Assembly: GCA_037074705.1 (NCBI GenBank) | Contig: CM073596.1 | Coordinates: 12,704,501 to 12,768,500, forward strand | From: Zhengitettix transpicula | Lineage: Eukaryota; Arthropoda; Insecta; Orthoptera; Tetrigidae | Length of the DNA: 64,000 bases | Direction: 5' to 3' | Shown here: in pieces, positions 58,255-64,000 of the stretch | How the letters are laid out: each line of letters starts with the position of its first letter | Numbering within the stretch: the first letter of the stretch is position 1 | The notes under the pieces: generated by a model | What the model saw: only the letters and a program-made list of their open reading frames with translations | Database searches by the model: none | Told to the model about the DNA's origin: nothing | Made by a program: the position numbers and the translations under genes

Positions 58255-58995
58255 GATAAATGCTAACAAAATTTGAGATCTGTTCTCTCAGGGCCTTTAC
58301 TGGGTTCGATGATTAGGACACGATAAAAGTAGAATTTGACTAATTAACAATTAAAAATATTATTTGCCTAAAATTAAAACAGTAAGTCGATCAAGAAAAC
58401 TAGAAGAAAGCGAACGAACGAACGAAATCTGACTCTGTCCTTTAATTAGCGTTTACAATATTATAATAGTTTTGGTTTTTGTTACTTACATACTGTTCGA
58501 CTGGTACCAGCATTCTTTGTTTCCCCTACAGAACACGATAAATGCAAATCGTTATTTACACAGATTCTAGTTCTCACAGAATTTACACGCTCACCGACGA
58601 ATAGAACGCAGACAAATTTCCGGAGCCTTGGATGAACCTCTCCTTGGTCAGCAATCGGATGTCGTCTTTGCCTCAGTGTAAAATTGTTCGAATTTGCCTT
58701 ATTACTGGAACTGACGATTTGCAGATTCACTGTAGACTTATACTGTTATTTTACTGATTTGAAATAGACTGCAAAGTATCTCGGTGAAAAATTTGTTATA
58801 ATGTGCCACCTTTCCTGGCTGGCTGTAGACGTAAACTGACTCAGACTTTCGTGCGCGCAAACGCCATTTCGACTTTTCGACAAAGCAGCCGAGCTCGCTT
58901 CTCCATTGTTGCTTTGTTCGATCAGACCGCTATAATGGATTTATCAAACAATTCTAATTTTATGTCCACGAAATTACTGGCCTAATTAATTGGCA
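58255..58995. repeat. R3 repeat, copy 3
   Basis: Collinear with the R3 copies at 9040 and 10370: GGGCCTTTACTGGGTTCGAT, GAACGAACGAACGAAATCTG and TTAATTAGCGTTTACAAT. It is the most diverged of the three. Confidence 0.65.
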
Positions 58996-59400
58996 TTACA
59001 GAATATATTTAAAACAAGCTCAATTTAATAGCGTTTATTAAAATCTATTCGTTTGCGGCCAGTGAACGACTGGAAAAATCGTCCGAAACGGTTTAACTAC
59101 TGTGGAAAACACATCACTACCCGGAAGTTCATGCCGCACGGAATTATTTCTCACTAAACTCTGATTTTACTATGTAATTAGTCATTCTTGAATAGGAAAA
59201 CTAGGTAAAAAAGTATATATCGATAATATTTCTCTAAATCGTTGTATTCCTTACAGTGAAATACTACGGTTTACATTAGTATCAGTTTTATGTGTAACAT
59301 AACTTTTGTTAAAGACGCTTGGAGTATCTTACAAAGGAATTTGAATCAAAATACACTGTGGATATGACCAATAAATAATGTACATCTTATTTAATTTTCA
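58996..59400. other. AT-rich spacer
   Basis: Nothing supported. Confidence 0.4.
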
Positions 59401-59404
59401 TTTT

Positions 59405-59490
59405 TTTAATACTTGGCGGCGTAGCTTTGAGGTCACAGCATTGTAAAGGTTGCTACGACCATTATTGTCGAAAAAGCGTATATAAGACGC
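59405..59490. repeat. R5 repeat, inverse copy
   Basis: Reverse complement of 53047-53135. Confidence 0.75.
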
Positions 59491-59509
59491 TCAGAACTTT
59501 GGAGGAGTC

Positions 59510-59755
59510 AGCACTCCCTTCTCCGTGTCTCGACCAGTTTAGGAGGCAGCTGGCCGACTGTCCAACCTACCTGATGCATCACTTTTATGCTAATGCCGGG
59601 TAAGATCCTTAAACTATAGCCCGGGGGCCCTAGTTAACCCTCGGCTACCTTCCTCTACCCTTTCGCAACCCTCCCTTTTAAATCCCATCCTATGCTATTA
59701 TTGGGGGGAGTTTCCACCATGTGGATTACCCTCATGTAACCTGTTAACCTAAAAA
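59510..59755. repeat. R1 composite: minus piece joined to plus piece
   Basis: 59510-59560 is R1 in reverse orientation (CTTCTCCGTGTCTCGACC). At CCAACCTACCTGATGC the orientation flips, and the plus-strand tail half runs to the A-run at 59755. Confidence 0.8.
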
Positions 59756-59759
59756 AATC

Positions 59760-60400
59760 GGAGGAGTCAGTCAGTCGTGTGTGTTCTGGGAGCTGGAGCA
59801 GTGTGTTGTGGCGAACCGGCCAATGGTGGCCGTATACAGCAAAGTATCAGCTTATGTATGAAAGGGATTTTCCGCAGCAAAACTGAGCGTGATGGTACGT
59901 ACGACAGTAAAGTAAACAGGCACTGAATGCGTTGATAATAGCAATGAATTCAATGGCCTGTCAATAAAATACTGTGTTATAAAAATTATAGTAACGACGA
60001 GTGCACAAACCAGAGCAGCTCTAAACATGATAACCTTTACGTAAATATCATTTACCGTCCGATTTCTGTAACTTTGTCAGATTTCTCTACTTTTCGTTGT
60101 TGTTAGATTCTTTGTATGAACATTTGTTGCTGTAAATTAAATTCATATTTTTTTTCTATAACTTTGGTGACAATTGAAAATCACTATCTTAATTAGAGGC
60201 TGTATAAGCGACCCTGAAATTAATATTCTCATAAAAGTTGAGGTATTTAGATAAAAACAAAAAACCTGAATAAAAATTTTAATTTTTTTTTCTTATATTT
60301 GGATTAATTTAAACATAAAATCCTGTAGACGTATTTCCATTGTTTCTTTACATATTTTGTATATTACATAATTAGACTCTAACGTTGTTGTTTATTTTAT
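59760..60400 (+). repeat. R4 repeat, plus copy
   Basis: Inverse of 52140-52690. The distal part also matches 45080-45560. Confidence 0.75.
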
Positions 60401-60559
60401 AAATTTAATTGTGCTTACCACAATGCATATAAATCAATAATAAAAATAATATTTTAAACAAAATAATATAAAATCCTTATTTTAATATTATTGACTGATT
60501 AAAATGTTTTATTCAAATTATTTTTTCTCTCAGACGAAACTCCATATTTGGGGATAATC

Positions 60560-60975
60560 AAAGCGGGTTGTTTATCTGTTTTGAGAGGTGTATGTTCCGC
60601 GGTCACAGACCTTGGACGTACGGTAAGAGTTGTTCTGTGTTCCCATTGGAACAGTCGGCCTGCTGCCTCCTAAACTGGTCGAGAAGCGGAGAAGGGAATG
60701 CTGCGACCCCACAGCAAACTCTTCTCCCGCTATCGGAAGGGCGTGGGACAAGTACCCAATGCCCAACCTACCTGATGATAGTTTTTATAGTTTTCCCTAC
60801 ATCACTTTAAGGCGAATGCCGGATAGGATCCTTAAATTATTGCCCGGGAGCCCTAGTTAACCGTTGGCTACCTTCCTCTACCCTTCCACATCCCCCCTTT
60901 CATTTCCCGTCCTATGCTATTAAACGGGAGTTTCCACCACGTGGATTACCCTCATGTAGCCTGTAACCCTAAAAA
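60560..60975 (+). repeat. R1 copy
   Basis: From TGTTTTGAGAGGTGTATG to the A-run. The first ~50 bp of the head are missing. Confidence 0.85.
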
Positions 60976-61019
60976 AAAATTAAAAAATTGGACAAAATGG
61001 AAATTACCCAGACAGCTCT

Positions 61020-61475
61020 GGAGGAGGCTACCTTTGGGGATGTCTTCACATCTCTCTGGTTTTTGAACTAAGGTTCCCACATGCCGAGACATCTCAGCCT
61101 GTTTTGAGAGGTGTATGTTCCGGGGTCGCAGACCTTGGACATACGGTAAGAGTTGTCCGCTATTCCTATTGGAATAGTCGGCTAGCTGCCTCCTAAATTG
61201 GTCAAGGCACGGAGAGAGGCAAGCTACGACCCCACAGCTATCTCCTCTCTACCTGACCTACCTCATGATGGTTTTTCTAGGGTTTTCCCTACATCACTTT
61301 AAGGCGAATACCGGGTAGGATCCTTAAACTAGAGTCCGGGAGCCCTGGGTAACCCATGGCTACCTTCCTCTACCTTTCCCCCCGCATCCCCCATTTTAAA
61401 TCCCTTCCTATGCTATTAAAGAGGATTTGCCACCGTGTAGATTACCGTCATGTAGCCTGTTACCAAAAAAAAATT
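61020..61475 (+). repeat. R1 copy
   Basis: Near full-length and in tandem with the preceding one. Confidence 0.85.
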
Positions 61476-62860
61476 ATGGACTATATAAAATTCGTTCCTT
61501 TAGTTATTATTAAAAACTTTATGTATGTTTCAGCTCAATGAGCTCAAAACAAGGCTGAACAGTTTCGATAGTGTCTCAAATTAATATCTTTGCTACTATA
61601 CCGAGTTTAATGTCAAAAATGGAGAGTTTAGAGTCAAGTCAAAACACATTTTAAGATATTGGATTACGAAGAACTGCATCTTCTTCAGGTTGATGACGTG
61701 ACAAACATGAAATTCAAAGTCACGAAGGTGACTAATAAAATAGGATAAGAGCTGTGAATTTAATAAACTATATTTGCAACGACAGAATAATGTAATAATG
61801 ACTATTTTTAGGTTATTTTCGCGCCATAGTGAATCTCGGGAATTTTTTGATTAGCGATTCGCTGAAGATTACCAATGCTCAGTCCCCTTAAAATTTAATA
61901 GAGCTGCCGAAAACAAATATGGGTTGTTATGGTAATGTTATTAAACGAATCTTTCTCGTCGACGACACTATCTTTATATGTTAATGTTTTAATGGTCGAC
62001 GACAGACCGACGTACAGTAGCGAAGTATCCCGTGATAACTTCCTCCGGTTTCGCAGCCTTCGCTTTGCGGCGTGTCAGGTGCGCGATAACTAACTAGCAG
62101 TTATCGTGAGCTCTTAATGCCGAATGCGGACGGCTACAGTTTTTTTTTCTCCCTTTCCTTTTTTCGCCACTTTTTCCCCCCCTCTCGGCAAAGCGTGGCG
62201 GGGTCAGCAGATACAAGACCCGATAGGAAACGAAGTCCGCATAACTCGCGCTCGCTATCGCCACTCATTACTCTCACTCGTCGTGGACATGCAACTCTTA
62301 GAAATTGAGGCAAAACGCAGCCAGAATATAAACACACAGCTGCGAACGTGAGGATTCCGGTGATCATCCTTGAAATGACTGTAGCGTTTAAGGAACTACA
62401 TGAACTCGACTAATTGCTCCACAAATGCAGTGCTGCCGTGTGTCAGCACGGCTTTATAAAAAATTTTCTGAACTTGAGGATTTCGGGGTTGATTTTTAGA
62501 GTGTGAAATCTTTTGCAAGGTGCCCCTTTCAGTTCCAGAGGTAACAATTATCATTCTCGGGGTTAAGGAATATTCCGAAGAAGGTATTTTCGTATGGAGA
62601 AGGATCGACCCAGGTAGGGCGTGAAAGAACTTTGGATCCAGGAAGAAATGTCTGCGAAAGGACATGATATGAGAGAATCTTTGGTCAGAGGCATTAGTTT
62701 TGAGGCAGTTAATTTTTTATGACCATGTTTGTTTAATTATTTGACTATTAATTCGAATGCGCAAAATAGGACGTACATTTGTAATTATTATTATAGTTAT
62801 TTTTATTACCAGTTGTCTTATATTAGAAGTATGGTCGTTTATCACAATTTCCATGTCTAC
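61476..62860. other. Unannotated stretch
   Basis: 61990-62350 is GC-richer with overlapping frames on both strands around a C/T tract. An 89-residue minus-strand frame (62665-62396) has no recognisable motif. No gene is called. Confidence 0.35.
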
Positions 62861-62864
62861 GAGG

Positions 62865-63275
62865 GATGTTCTCTCGTAGGCAGAACCTTTATGTTCCGGG
62901 GTCGTAGACCTTGGACATACGGTAAGTGTTGTCCGCTATTCCTATTGGAATAGTCGGCCAGCTGCCTCCTAAACCGGTCAAGGCACGGCGACGGGAAAAC
63001 TGTGATCCCACAGCAAACTCCTCTCCCGCTATCGGAAGGGCGTGGGACAAATGCCAAATCTCCGACTTACCTGATGCAGGTTTTTCTAGGGTTTTCGCTG
63101 CATCACTTTTAGGCGAATTGCCGGGTAGGATCCTTAAACCATAGTCCGCGGGCCCCTAGTTAACCCTTGGCTGCCTTCCTCTACTTTTCCGCATCCCCCC
63201 CCCCTTTTAAATCCCTTTTTTAATGCTATAAGAGGGGAGTAACCACTATGTGGATTACCATATACATAGCCTGTC
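62865..63275 (+). repeat. R1 copy with variant head
   Basis: The extended head (GAGGGATGTTCTCTCGTAGG) joins the GTATGTTCCGGGG block directly, skipping the GAACTAAGG segment. Confidence 0.85.
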
Positions 63276-63299
63276 TACATATAAAAAAAGAGTATATTT

Positions 63300-64000
63300 T
63301 AAATGTGTGACTTTCATCGTCGACCTCGTTTTGGTTATTTTGATTCTCAGTGATAATGTTGTTAATGTCCCCTGTATTAGTAAATGAGTATATTTCTGCC
63401 CTTCTCATGTATTGATATCAGATGTAATTAGAATGACTGGAAATAAAATATTTTTGAATAATGTTTTTGTGATAAAATATTAATAATTGAAACAAATTTA
63501 TAAAAAAATATTCTCACTATTTTTTAAGGCGCGTTGCTAACTTTTGTACATTTTAGAAGTAAGTGTGCCTTTCATCATCGATCTCTTTTTGGTTATTAAA
63601 ATTCATTAACTGAAACGGAAGAGTTCACGTGTCAAAGTGTTATTGTCGATGTTATTGGTTCTTCCTTGTTTCTCAAAAAATAGATTTAATGACGAGAAAT
63701 AAAAACCTTTTTGAATAATATTTTTGTGATAAAATATTAATAATTGAAACAAAATTATAAAAAATATTTTCATTATTTTTTTAAGGCGTGTTGTTAACTT
63801 TTGTACATTTTAGAAGTGTGCCTGTCATCATCGACCTCTTTTGCTTATTAAAATTCATTAATTGAAACGGAAGAGTTCACGTGTTAATGTGTCATTGCCG
63901 ATGTTATTGTTTCTTCCTTGATCCTCCAAAATAGATTTAAAGTCGGGAAATAGAAACCTTTTTGACTGATGATTTTGTGATAAAATATTAATAATTGAAA
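63300..64000. repeat. ~255 bp satellite, cut by the window end
   Basis: GTGTG(A/C)C starts at 63305, 63563 and 63816. Shared blocks include TTGTGATAAAATATTAATAA and AACTTTTGTACATTTTAGAA. At least 2.7 units. Confidence 0.9.

Noticed and set aside
62134..62367. Overlapping short frames in a GC-richer patch
   Set aside because: Three frames on both strands are open at once and none has a domain or splice context.

Overview
This is nuclear DNA of an animal, almost certainly an insect with a large, AT-rich, transposon-laden genome. The evidence is spliced genes with GT-AG introns, Tc1/mariner transposons, Penelope-like and non-LTR (jockey-like and RNase H-bearing) retroelements, satellites and long (TA)n tracts. 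Nothing bacterial was seen: no operons, no CRISPR, and no tRNA or rRNA gene that I can support. The repeat content reminds me of Polyneoptera (cockroaches, termites and relatives), but that is a weak inference from memory.

The most interesting part is the first 20 kb. Four two-exon genes lie on the minus strand (A 1216-2471, B 4356-5667, C 12865-14195, D 18341-20117). Each has a 17-codon first exon encoding most of a signal peptide, a phase-0 intron, and a second exon that completes the signal peptide, carries a basic processing site (RFAR or RFVKR) followed by Gln, and encodes the mature peptide. A, B and C share a Cys-x6-Cys loop near the C-terminus and end in Gly. B and C add an Arg-Pro-Phe hexapeptide repeat after the loop. 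D is a Thr/Asn/Gln/Pro-rich, mucin-like relative. The design resembles secreted antimicrobial or other effector peptides. I do not recognise the family, and function is inferred from architecture only. A, B and C sit in ~2.7-2.9 kb duplicated units that also carry the same Penelope GIY-YIG relic in the intron and the same A-tailed repeat next to the promoter.

Between and beyond these genes the window is mainly mobile DNA. At 11330-12618 is a complete mariner with an intact 356-residue DD34D transposase, matching terminal repeats and a TA target duplication. At about 27.7-29.0 kb is a second, decayed mariner. A ~430 bp GC-rich, A-tailed dispersed repeat (called R1 here) occurs about 18 times in both orientations. 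An ~880 bp AT-rich repeat (R2), each copy carrying a TGACGTCA palindrome, dominates 46.9-56.4 kb and also lies at 24.1 kb. Other repeats are R3 (three ~0.75-0.95 kb copies), R4/R5 (an inverted composite at 52-60 kb), a ~176 bp satellite (38.7-40.5 kb), a ~255 bp satellite running off the right end, and several LINE fragments.

Host coding sequence other than genes A-D is limited to two phase-compatible, GC-rich exons of an unidentified plus-strand gene (25181-25276 and 26617-26863), possibly with a third at 36286-36397. Much of 24-64 kb may therefore be intron or intergenic DNA of that gene.
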